Shown here piece by piece: positions 22,078 to 34,481 of a stretch of 64,000 nt of DNA. How positions within the stretch are numbered: position 1 is the first letter of the stretch; the number at the start of each line of letters is the position of its first letter. Origin of the DNA: Stomoxys calcitrans (lineage: Eukaryota; Arthropoda; Insecta; Diptera; Muscidae); assembly GCF_963082655.1 (NCBI RefSeq), contig NC_081553.1, forward strand, positions 227,029,327 to 227,093,326, written 5' to 3'. A program made the translations under genes and the position numbers. The notes under the pieces were generated by a model. It was not told where the DNA came from and made no database searches. It was given only the letters and a program-made list of their open reading frames with translations.

Positions 22078-23234
22078 TCTCTTGCTTTTGGATATGTTGT
22101 TATATGTTGGCTTGCAAATAGTCCCTTTCAACTACAAATTTGTACTATCGGTCGATGAGATTCGAAATAAATTGTTGCAGGAACATTAACAAATTTCGTC
22201 GTCGTTTTTTCGACCAAAGTTGTTGTTTTTCCAAATAATTTTTGTCTGTATGATGTCAGATTCGTATTCTACTGTGAAAGATCATTCATTCAAGAGCCAT
22301 TGAAATAATAATCTCCAATTCATGCTCTACTCTCAATGATCTTTCATTTGAGTACCATATTGTCCACATTAGTCAACATGTCAATTTGTGCGTATTTGGG
22401 ATTGGGCGACCTTCCGGATACTTGGAGCCATATTTTTATACCAGATTTTCATCATAAAAAAATTTTCTAAAAAAATTTGTGAAATGAGGAATTTTTAAAT
22501 TTAGTTAATGAATTTTTTAATTTAGTTTATGAATTTTTTAAATTTTGGACATAATTTTTTCAGTGTATGTATAGGCCGACTTTCCCAGTGGACTTGAAAC
22601 TAGCATATATATGACGATTCCATAAACTGAGCTTACTTGAGGAGATTTTTTTTTGCCAATATTTTAGGTGGTTGGTATTGAATGTTTGGTACAGCCGAAC
22701 TTAGCCCTTTTGAGCTTGTGGTGAGTGAGGTGAGCTATTTTACAAGTTTTTTCTTTAGTAATTTTTAGTAATTTTATTTGTATCTTTGCCATAAACAACT
22801 AATAATACTTAACTTAACAATGTTTTCTTATAGCATTACGCATAACTTTACAATATTACCACTTAGAAGACGTACTAACAAAAAGTGATGCATTTAAAAC
22901 GAGTATTTGGTTTTAACAACATTGAATTATGGGGTGTTGAGGAAACTACACATATTTGTTTTTGTTGTATTTTTTCATTGCAAAATTGCTCTCAACTCTA
23001 AAAGCCAGGAAATTAGTTCTCATAATACTAATTAACTATATATATACAAACTCGTACACCTTGAGATCTTAGTGACCTAGTATATCAAATCGGAAATAAG
23101 TGAACTCAGAAGAAAACAAATTATACTCGTCCGTGGACTATATATTGGAAGATTGGTTTATATGGGAGATATATTGAAAAGAGGAGAAGAGGAGTCTCCG
23201 GTATAGTAACTGGTGAGACTTTTCTTATATAAAA
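22078..23234. other. Family-G scrap then AT-rich unassigned sequence
   Basis: 22255-22450 holds two degenerate G monomers (TCTTTCATTTGAGTACCATA). The remainder is AT-rich, with imperfect direct repeats of TGAATTTTTTAAT-like sequence near 22500-22550. No gene is seen. Confidence 0.5.
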
Positions 23235-24932
23235 ACAAGTAAAAGCGTGCTAAGTTCGGCCGGGCCGCAACTTATATACCCTTCACCATGCATCGAAAAT
23301 AGGGAGATTATAGGTCATGAGAGAAGCCATTGTACAAAATTTCAGCCAAATCGGATAATACTTGCACCCTTTAGAGGCTCAAGAAGCCAGGATCCCACAG
23401 AGGTTTTTATGGCAGCTATTTCAGATTATATACCGATTTGAACCATACTCTGTACAGTTGTTGGAAGTCATAATAAAACCTCATGCAAAATTTCAGCTAA
23501 ATCGGATAATAATTGCGCCCTCGAGTGGCTCAAGAAGTCAAGACCCAAGATAGGTTTATATGGCAGCTATACCAGGATATGCACCGATTTGAACTATTCT
23601 TGGCACAGTTGTTGAAAGTTATAACAAAAGACGTCGTGCAAAATTTCAGCCAAATCGGATAATAATTGCGCCCTCTAGTGGCTCAAGAAGTCAAGACCCC
23701 AGATCGGTTTATATGGCAGCTACATCGGGTTATGGACCGATTTGAACTATTCTTAGCACAGTTGTTGAAAGTCATAACAAAACACCTCATGCAAAATTTC
23801 ATCCAAATCGGATAAAAACTGTGCCCTCTAGTGGCTCAAGAAGTCAAGACCCCAGATCGGTTTATATGGCATCTATACCTGGATATAGACCGATTTGAAC
23901 CATACTTAGTACATCAGTTGAAAGTCATAACAAAACACCTCAGGCAAAATTTCAGCTAAATCGGATGATAATTGCGCCCTCTAGTGGCTCAAGAAGTCAA
24001 GATCCCATATAGGTTTATATGGCAGCTATATCAGATTATGGACCGATTTGAACTATTCTTAGCACAGTCGTTGAAAGTCATAACAAAACACCTCAAGCAA
24101 AATTTCAGCCAAATCGGATAATAATTGCGCCCTCTAGTGGCTCAAGAAATCAAGACCCCAGATCGGTTTATATGGCAGCTACATCAGGTTATGAACCGAT
24201 TTGGACCATACTCAGTACAGTTGTTGAAAGTCATAACAAAACACCTCATGCAAAATTTCAGCCAAATCGGATTACAATTGCGCCCTCTAGTGGCTCATAA
24301 AGTCAAGACCCCAGATAGGTTTATATGACAGCTATATGAGGTTATGGACCGATTTGAACCATACTCAGTACAGTAGTTGGAAGTCAAAATAAAACGCCTG
24401 ATGCAAAATTTCAGCCAAATCGGATAAGAATTGTGCCCTCTAACGGCTCAAGAAGTCAAGACCCCAGATCGGTTTATATGACAGCTATACCAGGATATGG
24501 ACCGATTTGGACCATACACAGCACAGTTGTTGAAAGTCATAACAAAACACCTCATGCAAAATTTTAGCCAAATCGGATAATAATTGCGCCCTCTTACGGC
24601 TCAAGAAGTCAAGACCCCAGATTGGTTTATATGACAGTTATATCAGGTTATGGACCGATTTGGACCATACTCAATACAGTTTTTGAAATCATAATAAAAC
24701 ACTTAATGCAAAATTTCAGCCAAAATGGATAAGAGTTATGCCCTCTAACGGCTCAAGAAGTCAAGATTCCAGATCGGTTTATATGGCAGTTATATCAAAA
24801 CGTGGACCGATATATCCCATTTACAATCCCAACCGATCTACTCTAAGAAGAAGTATTTGTGAAAAATTTCAAGTGGCTAGTTTTACTGCTAGTAGCGGCT
24901 AGTGTACCCCCATCCAATGGTGGAGTGTATAA
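23235..24932 (-). mobile_element. HINE-I copy 6, long array of ten monomers
   Basis: The tail on the left reads AAACAAGTAAAAGCGTGCTA with TTCGGCCGGGCCGCAACTT. Ten monomers spaced 152-154 bp follow (GACCCCAGATCGG at 23695 and 23849, equivalent positions at 24001 and 24154). The head on the right is CCCCATCCAATGGTGGAG. The CCGTCCGTCTGTC block is missing next to the head, so the head is internally deleted. Confidence 0.85.
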
Positions 24933-24944
24933 TACACATTTGCC

Positions 24945-25253
24945 CATGAACATTCCATTGAGGAACAGGAGCAAACTTTTCACATATCAATGAGTGCAAG
25001 TTTTCAGCTCAATGATAAGGTGTCTCCCTTTTAAAGCAATGTCCGAATGGAGCGCCTCAGAGCGACACCTCTTTGGGGAGAAGTTTTTACTTGTCTTTTA
25101 TGCATGGCATAGTATCGCCAGCATTAGGAGTGGAAAGCCATCGCTGAAACTTTTTTCTGATATTCTCGCCAGAAATCAAAACCAGGCGTTCAGCATCATA
25201 GACGGACATACTAACCTCTGCGCTACAGTGGTCTCCTCCTTTTTATGGCCAAG
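24945..25253 (-). mobile_element. SINE-A, near full length
   Basis: The 3' end is at the left (TTTGCCCATGAACATTCCAT). The body contains CACCTCTTTGGGGAGAAGTT and the tRNA-like end is at the right (CATACTAACCTCTGCGCTAC at 25207-25226). Box B is degraded. It lies 12 bp from the head of HINE-I copy 6. Confidence 0.8.
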
Positions 25254-25690
25254 ATCTATTGGAGTGCCACTGAGTGACACCTCTTCTTAGAGAAGCATTA
25301 TTGTGCCTCAAAAGTAATGGATAGACAAATAGTGGGTTGGACGGACAGACAGACAGCCAAAAAAAGAGCTAAAAATGGAATTTTCTGGAATTTTGACGTC
25401 ATTTGAACAAAAAATTAGACCTTTTCCTTGATTACTACAATTCATGGACACACGGACTAGAAATTCAAGATTTTTTTCTTGGAAAATGAATTTTGCAAAA
25501 GGAGCAATACTTTAATATGAGGAATTTATCTCTAAATTTTAGGAGCGTTATAATAATGCGCACAACTTTTTATTTTGGATTTGGATCACCTACTGCATCT
25601 AATTTAACTTCATAAATGACTCCCATATGAAGTTTTTCGAAACTATCCCATTTTTAACAAATTTAACTTTGAAATATAAATAAATAATGA
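25254..25690. other. No gene recognised
   Basis: AT-rich. A GGACGGACAGACAGACAG phrase near 25340 is probably a scrap of a HINE head block. It is followed by unassigned sequence. Confidence 0.4.
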
Positions 25691-25694
25691 AGCT

Positions 25695-25885
25695 CTTATT
25701 TTTTTTGTCTGGGATCGGGGAAGGCCCCCCTGCACCTAAGATCGCATTTTTATATAAAGTTTGTACTCTACTCTCAAATACCTTTCATTGGATACCAATC
25801 AAGTCCCAATCGGTAAATATGCCCGTTTTGTGTGGGTTTTGGGGTAGGGCGTCCCCCATAAGGTGGAATACAAAATTTCGATAAA
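25695..25885 (+). mobile_element. Family-G fragment
   Basis: A single G monomer with GGAAGGCCCCCCTGCACC, CTCTCAAATACCTTTCATTG and GGGTAGGGCGTCCCCC. No ends are present. Confidence 0.55.
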
Positions 25886-25929
25886 AAAAAACTCTGAGGT
25901 CTGGCATTTTTAAAAATTGCGAAATATGG

Positions 25930-28432
25930 TTCAGATATTTCGCATTGACGAAGAAAGGTCTAAAACATTTCATGGTGCCAAATTTTAGCGAAATCGGGTA
26001 AACAATGTGCCTTTTGTAGCGCAAGATGGCTTAGAGCCCATTTTGTCCCCCAAAGAGGATATATTGACTGACCTGGCAATATAAGGTTGACATGAAGCTT
26101 ATTTAGGAGTGAATCAACAATTTGATATCCACTTTTGGGACCAAATGTTTGGATGGCCGTCCCACTCACACAATATTCCCCTAATATGACTAAATTTACT
26201 GACCATGGCAATATGGGGTCCAAATGAGAGGCATTTGAGAGTAGATCGTGAAGCTGACATCCAACCCAAAAAAACAAATCATCAAACCGGACATATGTTT
26301 TTACCAACCAACGCAATATGGGACTCAAATGAAAGGCAAATTGGATGTCCACATTCGGGGGAAAATGGCTGAGGGGCCGTTTCCACACCAAAGAGGATAT
26401 ATTGACCCACTTGGTAATATTAGGTTCTCATGAAAGGTATTTCGGAATGGATCAAGAATTTGATATTCACTTTCGAGACCAAATATCTGGTTGGTCAACC
26501 CACCCCATAACATGCCCCTTACTGACATTGGCAATATGTTGGCCAAATGAAAGGTATTTTAGAGTAGGGCATCAACCTGACATTAATTTTCAGCACAAAT
26601 ATCTGGGAGGCCGGTCAACCCAAAAAAAGAAACAAAAAATCTTTAAACCGGACATATTTACCAACCATCGCAATACGAGACAAAAAAAAAGTAAAAAGGC
26701 ATTAAGTTTGGCCGGGCTGAACTTAATATACCCACCACCTCGGGTATACTTATAAACCTCTTTCGACGCAATCCGGTGAAAATTGAATAACTTAGGCACC
26801 CAAATTCGGCACGTACATTGAGTGGGGTCAATTCAAATTTCAACAAAATCGAGTAATGAATAAAATTTTATAAGCTTCAGACCCTCAATCGGCATATTGG
26901 TCTATGGTTATATGACAGTTATATGTAAATACAGTCCGATCCGAACCATATTTGGGACGGATGGCGGGACCTAAAACTACTCACTGTTTCAAATTTCAGC
27001 GAAATAGGTTAAAAATTAAGCTTTTAGGGGCTTCAGACCCTTTATCGGCGGACCGGTCTATATGGCAGCTATAGCTAAATATGGTCCGATCTGAACCATA
27101 ATTGGGTCCTATGTTGGGAGGCCCAAAATTACTCACCGCTTTAAATTTCAGCGAAAGCGTTTCAAAAATTATGCCTTTATGGGCTTTAGACCCTTTATCG
27201 GCAGATCTATATGGCAGCTGTATCTAAATATAGTCCGATCTGATCCATATTTGGGTCCTATTTTGGGTGGCCCAAAATTACTCACTTTTTCCGAATTTCA
27301 GCGAAATCGGTTAAAAAATAATGCCTTTATGGGCTTCAGACTCTTTATTTGGAGTTTGGTCTATATGGCAGCTATATCTAAATATAGTCCGATTTAAGGC
27401 ATATTAAGGTCAGATGTCGGAAGGCCTAAAATTTCTAAATTTCAGCGAAATCGGTTAAAAAATAAAGCATTTATGGGCTTCAGACCCTTTATCGGCTGAT
27501 CGGTCTATACGGCAGTTATATCTAAATATAGTCCGATCTTAACCATATTTGGGTCCTAAGTTGGGAGCCCTACAGCTACTCATCCTTTCAAATGTCAGCG
27601 AAATCGGTTAAAAAATAATGCTTTTATGGGCATCAGAACCCTAATCGGGAGATCGCTCTGTCGTATAGTCGGACTAAATATTGTCCGGTCTGAACAATAT
27701 TAAGGTCAGATGTCGGGAGGCTTAATTGAAGCTTTTATGGGCTTCAGACCCTTTATCGGCAGATAGCTATATATGGCAGCTATATCTAAATATAGTCCGA
27801 TCTAAACCATTTTTGGGTCAGATGTTGGGAAGCCTTAAGCTACTCATTGTCTCAAATCTCAGCGAAATCGGATTAAAGATGATGCATTTATGGGCATTAG
27901 ACCTTTTATCGGCAGATCGGTCTATATAGCAGCTATATCCAAATATGGTCCGATTAGGCCCGTTCAAAAACTTAACCAGCGTGCATCAAAATGACGCATC
28001 TGTGCCAAATTTCAGCTCAATATCTCAATTATTGAAGGCTGTAGGGTGTGTAGGGATTACAACAGACGGACGGACAGACGGATAGACGGATAGACGGACA
28101 GACACAAGGACATCAAAAAATCGTCTTAGAATTTTACGACGATCCGAAATATATATACTTTGTAGGGTCGGAAATTGATATTTCGATGTGTTGCAAACGG
28201 AATGACTACGGTGGTGGGTATGATGAAAAGCATTTGGAAGTAGAGCACGAATTTGATATCAACGTTTGGGACAAAATGGCTGAGGGTCCGTCTCTACCCC
28301 CAAACACCCTCAAACCATTAGCGTAGAAAGGTCTCTAGAGGGTAGGCAAAGCACTCCCAGAAAAAAATAGGACTCACAAAAGGTATATTAGAGTGAAAGA
28401 TGGCGCAGCGGAGAGGGCCTGGTCCAGCTAGT
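25930..28432 (-). mobile_element. Family-G element interrupted by a HINE-II
   Basis: Minus-orientation G monomers (GCAATATGGGACTCAAATGA near 26308) run from about 25960 to 26688 and resume at about 28222. The G head at 28432 reads, on the plus strand, GGCGCAGCGGAGAGGGCC then CAGCTAGT. The HINE-II at 26689-28221 separates the two halves, so it inserted later. Confidence 0.65.
26689..28221 (-). mobile_element. HINE-II copy 1, complete, nested in family G
   Basis: The tail at the left reads AGTAAAAAGGCATTAAGTTT, with TGGCCGGGCTGAACTT and ATACCCACCACCTCGG. Eight or nine ~153-bp monomers of the C subtype follow (CTTCAGACCCTTTATCGGC, TATATGGCAGCTATATCTAA). A CGGACGGACAGACGG block lies near 28070, and the head GTGTTGCAAACGGAATGAC then GGTGGTGGGTAT ends at 28221. 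It has no protein. Confidence 0.8.
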
Positions 28433-28435
28433 ATG

Positions 28436-29404
28436 ACATAAACTTTAATAATTATTTTATATGAAGGATCGCCCCCGCAAGAACCCCCTCAAATTGGACA
28501 GGTAGACCGTTCTTGACAATATGGGACTCAAATGAAAGGTCTTTGAGAACACAATCCAATATTAATATAAGGCCTATGGAGGGCGCAATTTTTCCGATTT
28601 TCGATGCTAGAGCATCATCTTTTGGGGCACACTTCTTGCATGATTTTTTCCCCTTGCTAAAATAAAGCGTTTTTGCTTGTTTAATGGTTTTTTTTGAGTT
28701 GTGTCATTTACTCTACGCTATGTCCGCTTCGATATGACATATCGGGCTGTGCATTGGGCATACAAGGATTTTTTAGTTTTTTGATATCATTTTTAGAATT
28801 CAGATTCTTGAATTTTATAAAAAATTTTTAAAACAAAATTGACATAGATAAGGAATGACTTTTATTTCATTTTTACAACGTACAAATATTAATAATTTTT
28901 TTGGTTGTTTTTAACCAAACAATTTGTTGTCTGTTTTTATTTTAGTTCAAAGTCCTTATATCTATTCTTATGTTTCATTATATTCCAATAATGGAGGGAT
29001 AGACGAGATGAGAAGAGTAGTGCAAATATTTGACACCTGCTCATTTTTAATTTGGTTTTCGACCTCTTTTTAAAATATCACAAATAAAACTGTTATGTAC
29101 TTCTGAAATCGGAAAGGATCGGAAGACCTTTAGCAAAATTGTAGTGGCATATCAATTATTTTTAATTGTTCTATGGTGCACAATAAATTTAGTGACAACC
29201 GCTTTGGCCTCGTCATATGAAAGATCATCCTTCGAATAATTGCTTCAGTCGTCCCTGTAAGGAGAAGAAAGGACAAAAAAAGAAAAAATATTATAAGACC
29301 GGAAAGAAATATCAATATTTGTAATTTTTTTTCCATAGAAAATTAAGGATATGTTTCGATAGGAAATTCATTCAAAGTTTAATCAAAATTTTATTTTTAT
29401 GGAA
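28436..29404. other. Family-G scrap, then unassigned AT-rich sequence
   Basis: 28440-28560 carries one G monomer (TATGGGACTCAAATGAAAGG). The rest is AT-rich without a gene; the 68-codon minus frame at 29130-29336 has no domain. Confidence 0.45.
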
Positions 29405-30262
29405 AACTAGCCGCTTCGCTGCGCCTTCTTTTACATTAAATGGAACAAACTTATCCTTTGAATATTTACTTTCGACAATTTAAGAATTCCCCAAACTTAG
29501 ATAACCCTTAACCCTGGTTATCTATGTTTGAATGTTAGATGTACTCTACTTAAAAAAAAAAACTTTATTTGATACTACCTATTTGAACCCCACATTCCCA
29601 TTGGTTTATGATATGAGGCGTCCCCCAAACACTTAGTTCTACATTTGTATATCAGATTCGTGTTCTACTACCAAATTCCTTTTATTTGAGACCCATATTG
29701 CCAAAGCCAGTATATAAGTCCTATTTTGAGGGTGTTTTGGGGAAGTGTTGGACCACAAGAAACTTGATCCTGAAAGTTGGTACCAATTTCATGCTCTACT
29801 CCCCAATACCTTTTATTTGAGCCCCATATTGCCATGGTCGGTAAATATGTACGATTTAGGGGTGTTTCGGGGAGTGGGGTTGTTCCCTCAAACACTTTGC
29901 CCTCTCAAATATAATTGGTTTGAACCCCATATTGCCATTTGTTTTAAGGGGAGGCGTCCCTCAAATCCTTGGCCCCCAAAAAGGAAATCAAATTTGTTTT
30001 CTTATCTCAAATACCTTTAATTTGAGCCCTATATTGGAATATACAGCAAATATGGCCGTTTTGGGGAGTGGGCCCCAAAAACTATTAACATCGTGCTCCA
30101 TTTTCTGTGAACCCAAACTGTCATGGTGAGCAACTTCGTCCTATTTGGGGGTTGTTATGGGGTGGGAGGTCCCCTAGACAATTAGTCCCGAATGCTGATA
30201 ACACATTCGTACTCTACTCCCAAATAACTAATTTTACCAAAATCGGTTTATAATCTCACCTT
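29405..30262 (+). mobile_element. Family-G element with head, cut by HINE-I
   Basis: Head AACTAGCCGCTTCGCTGCGC then CTTCTTTTAC. Six or so ~131-bp monomers follow (TTTGAGCCCCATATTGCCAT). It is interrupted at 30263 by HINE-I copy 7. Confidence 0.7.
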
Positions 30263-30263
30263 T

Positions 30264-31306
30264 TTATACCCTCCACCATAGGATGAGGGTATACTAATTT
30301 CGTCATTCTGTTTGTAACAACTCAAAATATGTTTCTAAGACCCCATAAAGTATATATATTCTTGATTGTCGTGACATTTTAAGTCGAACTAGCTATGTCC
30401 GTCCGTCTGTCTGTCGAAAGCACGCTAACTTTTGAAGGAAAAGAGCTAACCGCTTGAAATTATGCACAAATACTTCTTATTAGTGTAGGTCGATTGGGAT
30501 TGTAAATGGGCTGAATCGATCCATGTTTTGATATAGCTGCCATATAAACCGGGGGCTTGACTTCTTAAGCCTCTAGAGGGCGCAATTCTCGTTCGATTTT
30601 ATTGAAATTTTGCACAAAGTGTTTTGGTATCACCTCCAACAACTACACTAAGTATGGTTTTAATCAGTCCATAACCTGATATAGCTGCCATATAAACCGA
30701 TCCTGGGTCTTGACTTCTTGAGCCTATAGAGGGCGCAATTCTCATCCAATTTGACTGAAATTTTGCACATAGTGTTTTGATATCACTTCCAACAACTAAC
30801 CTGATATAGCTGCCATACAAACCGATCTTGGGTCTTGACTTCTTGAGCTTTTAGAAGGCGGAATTCTTATCCGATTTGACCGAAATTTTACACATTATGT
30901 TTTGATATCACTTCCAACAACTGTGCGAAGTATGGTTCAAATCGGTCCATAACCTGATATAGCTGCCACATAAACCAATCTTGAGTTATTGAGCCTCTAG
31001 AGAGCGCAATTCTCATCCGATTTGGCACAAATTTTGTACAACGGCTTCTTCCATTGCCTTCAACATACGTGTGCAATATGGTCTGAATCGATCTATAGCT
31101 TGACACAGCTCCCATATAATCCGATCGCCCGATTTTGCTTCTTGAGCCCCGAATCGGACTATAACATGATATAGCTCCTCCTCCTCCTCCTCCTCCGTCC
31201 ATATTGCCTAAAAAGAGATACTGCGCAAAGAACTCGACAGATGCGATCCATGGTGGAGGGTATATAAGATTCGGCCCGGCCGAACTTAGCACGCTCTTAC
31301 TTGTTT
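30264..31306 (+). mobile_element. HINE-I copy 7, complete
   Basis: Head TTTATACCCTCCACCATAGG, CATGTCCGTCCGTCTGTCTG block, five or six monomers, then TGGTGGAGGGTATATAAGAT, hairpin TTCGGCCCGGCCGAA and tail AGCACGCTCTTACTTGTTT. A short CTC trinucleotide run lies at about 31176-31196. Confidence 0.85.
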
Positions 31307-31675
31307 AGGTCTAAAATCTTAAATCGGAAGATCGGTATATAAGGGAGCTATATCCAAATCTGGACAGATGTGGGCAGTATTAAACTGGCATGTCGAGGAG
31401 CCTACCACAACTCGCTATACCAAATTTCGGGGAAATCGGACAATAAATGCACCTTTTATGGACCCAAGACCTTAAATCGAGAAATCAGTTGGCCTGATCT
31501 GGGCCAAATCAAACAAGAATATTGAGGGACCAAACATAACTTGCTGTCCCAAATTGCAGCGAAATCGGAAATAAATGCGCCTGTTATAGGCCCAAAACCT
31601 TAGATCGGGAGATCGGTCTATATGGTAGCTATATCCAAATCTGGACCAATCTGGGCCGTATTGAACAAGAATGTC
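31307..31675 (-). mobile_element. HINE-II monomer fragment
   Basis: Two and a half B-subtype monomers (CCTTTTATGGACCCAAGACC, GATCGGTCTATATGGTAGC) lack ends. They lie between HINE-I copy 7 and the LINE fragment. Confidence 0.65.
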
Positions 31676-32145
31676 GAGAGGCATCGTTTGGGTGCAGAGG
31701 CATAAGGGAGTAAGAGGAAATGAAAGGGCATATGATTTGGCGGTGAAGGCCAGAGGACTATCTTCAATAAACTTGGTTAACCCGAAGCCTTTCGGCTCGT
31801 CGCAGTCCAAGTTAAGGAAGTGGGCGACAAACGTCCATGTTTCACAGCGAAACGGTCGATAGGACGGCGAAAATACTATGGGGAAATCCAGATCGTGAAA
31901 AGACCAGGCTATTACTGAAAGGAAGTAAGAAGGAGGTCAGTATAGCTATTGGTATCATAACGGCAGACATAGGACTACGAGCTCACTTATGTAAAATCGG
32001 TGCGGCAAGTGATAGCGGGTGTAGGGCATGCGGGGAAGATGATGAGACGTTGAACCATTTCGATTACTGGCTTAGGTGTATGCCCATAGTGGCATGGAGG
32101 GGATTAATGTCTGCAGTCTCTTTTCTACCAAACCTAACCTGATCT
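31676..32145 (+). pseudogene. I-like LINE, RNase H end to 3' UTR, internally deleted
   Basis: Frame 31671-31862 contains VWVQRHKGVRGNERAYDLAV, matching the last RNase H motif, in which the expected Asp after Ala is Tyr. Frame 31837-32142 gives LWGNPDREKTRLLLKGSKKE, then GCRACGEDDETLNHF. It then jumps into the 3' UTR wording (CGATTACTGGCTTAGGTGTA) seen at 43.2 kb, so the segment coding the end of ORF2 is deleted. It ends CCAAACCTAACCT near 32140. Confidence 0.8.
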
Positions 32146-33440
32146 GTTCCTCAGTCGATTTCTCCATCCATTTGATGTTGCTTCGAATGTGATGTCCATG
32201 TATTTACTCATAACTTCCTAGCCCATAACATGTTATGGACTACGAGTAATGTGTGTTCCCAGCTCCTGGCTCTTTCGATATGGCTTTTGCATAGAGTGAG
32301 TTTTTACTACCACTGTGTTTAGAAATTAGGCAGTCGGAAAGATTCGCCCTGGACGAACTTTTAGTACTAGGGGTTAAAACCAAGTCTGCCAAGTCAATAA
32401 ATCAAATTTGGTTTACGCTTTGTTTAGTCGTTTTTTTTTTCAGTCATAAAAAGCGGAAACATAATTTAATAGATCTATAAAAGTGATCTTCATCAACCCC
32501 TCTTCACGAAATTCGACACACTACAAAAAGATTTTTGGCAAAATCTTATGATGACTTTCAAAGATTTTGTCGCCTGAAAATTGAGACAAAAAGGCGATAA
32601 AAACTTAAAGCAAAGCATGGCGAGGCAAAGTTTCCTACTCTCAAACGTATTTGGCCGTCTACAATACAAATCGAACTAGAAAAGTGTTCGACACTTTAGA
32701 AGTCATCTGTCGGTTTGCCACCAACATAAAAGCGCACAATTTTATGGTTTTCGGGGAATTGTTGTTGTCTGGCATATTGACGATCTTTAGGCAGATGGAG
32801 ATGTTGATGATGATGAACGTATCGTTTCGGCTGGGCCTTTTCTGACTATGGTGGTCCTCCCTTTAAAGCCTGCTGGGTAATGTGATGCCATGTTGATATT
32901 GACTTTACACACTTACTGAGTGCCTCAATTTGGAATGCACACATCGCCTGATTTTTGCTCTTGGATGGAGGAACGAAAACATTTTTGCTTATTCTACAGC
33001 CGGCGAATGTAATTATGCGTGTCCATTTAAAAATTGCTGATGTCAACAAGTAAAATTAAGCGAGACGTCTCAAGAGCGTCTATATCTAAACGACAAGCCA
33101 AGAACATTGCAACAACAAATTTGCTCAAATTTTATCGCTTTGTGTACGGAAATATTCTTGGGAGTAGATCGTAGATTTTATGACCGACCACTTCAGCCAT
33201 ATGAAAAGGCAGCCAAATGTTGTATTATTTAATTTTTTGTTTTTTTGCTACGAGACATTATAACGAAGGTTTAGAAATTGTGGTATGCTATTTTTTGTTT
33301 TGGTACATCTAATGTTGACAAAAGGAGGGGGGACCACCATGTGTGCCATTATTAGAGTGTGCCGAATATATATAGTATACTAATCTAGACATTCCATCTG
33401 TAACACCTCGAAATATTGACCTAAGAGCCTATCTTATATA
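32146..33440. other. No gene recognised
   Basis: Unassigned AT-rich sequence. A GATGTTGATGATGATGA run lies near 32798. The last ~80 bp (33361-33440) are a scrap of a HINE head (TAACACCTCGAAATATTGAC). Confidence 0.45.
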
Positions 33441-33442
33441 TA

Positions 33443-34481
33443 AAAAGTAAAAGCGTGCTAAGTTTGGCCGGGCCGAATCTTATATACCCTCCACCATGGA
33501 ACTCGCATTTGTTGGAGACCTGTGTAAAATGTCAGCCAATTCGAATAAGAATTGCGCCCTTTGGGGGCTCAAGAAGTAAAATAGAGAGATCCATTTATAT
33601 GGGAGCTGTATCGGGCTATAGACCGATTCAGACCGTAATAAACACATATGTTGATGGTCATGAGAGAATCCGCCGTACAAAATTTCAGCAAATCGGATAA
33701 TAATTGTGACCTCTAGAGGCTCAAGAAGTCAAGATCCCAGATCGGTTTATATGACAGCTATATCAGGTTATGAACCGATTTGAACCTTATATGACACAGT
33801 TATTGAAAGCAAGAATAAAATACGTCATGCAAAATTTCAGCCAAATCGGATTGGAATTGCGCCGTCTAGAAGCTCAAGAAGTCAAGTCAACTGATCTGTT
33901 TATATGACAGCTTTATTTGAACTGATTTGAACCATATTTGGCACAGTTTTTGGATATCATAACGAAATACTTCGTGCAAAAATTCATTCAAATCGGATAA
34001 GAATTGCGCCCTCTAGAGGCTCAAGAAGTCAAGACCCAAGATCGGTTTATATGACAACTATATCAAGCTATGAACCGATTTGAACCATACCTGGCACAGT
34101 TGTGGGATATCATAACAAAGAACGTCGTGCGAAATTTCATTTCAATCGGATAAGAATTGCGCACTCTAGAGGCTCAAGAAGTTAAGACCCAAGATCGGTT
34201 TATATGGCAACTATATCAAAACATGGACCGATATGGCCCATTTACAATACCAACTGACCTACACTAATAAGAAGTATTTGTGAAAAATTTCAGGCGGCTA
34301 GCTTTACTCCTTTGGAAGTTAGCGTGCTTTCGACAGACGGACGGACATGGCTAGATCGACTTAAAGTGTCATGACGATCAAGAATTTATATATTTTATGG
34401 GGTCTCAGACGAATATTTCGAGTAGTTACAAACAGAATGCCGAAATGAGTATACCCCCCATCCTATGGTGGAGGGTATAAA
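33443..34481 (-). mobile_element. HINE-I copy 8, complete
   Basis: The tail at the left is AAAAGTAAAAGCGTGCTAAG with TTTGGCCGGGCCGAA and ATACCCTCCACCATGGAA. Five or six monomers follow. The GACAGACGGACGGACATGGC block is near 34333, and the head TCCTATGGTGGAGGGTATAA ends at 34481. A G element starts directly after it. Confidence 0.85.

Noticed and set aside
22440..22570. Possible MITE between ATAAAAAAATTTT and AATTTTTTCAGTG
   Set aside because: The inverted match is only A/T runs and no target duplication is seen.
25960..26391. 143-codon minus-strand frame
   Set aside because: It lies within family-G monomers; similar peptides appear wherever G monomers keep phase.
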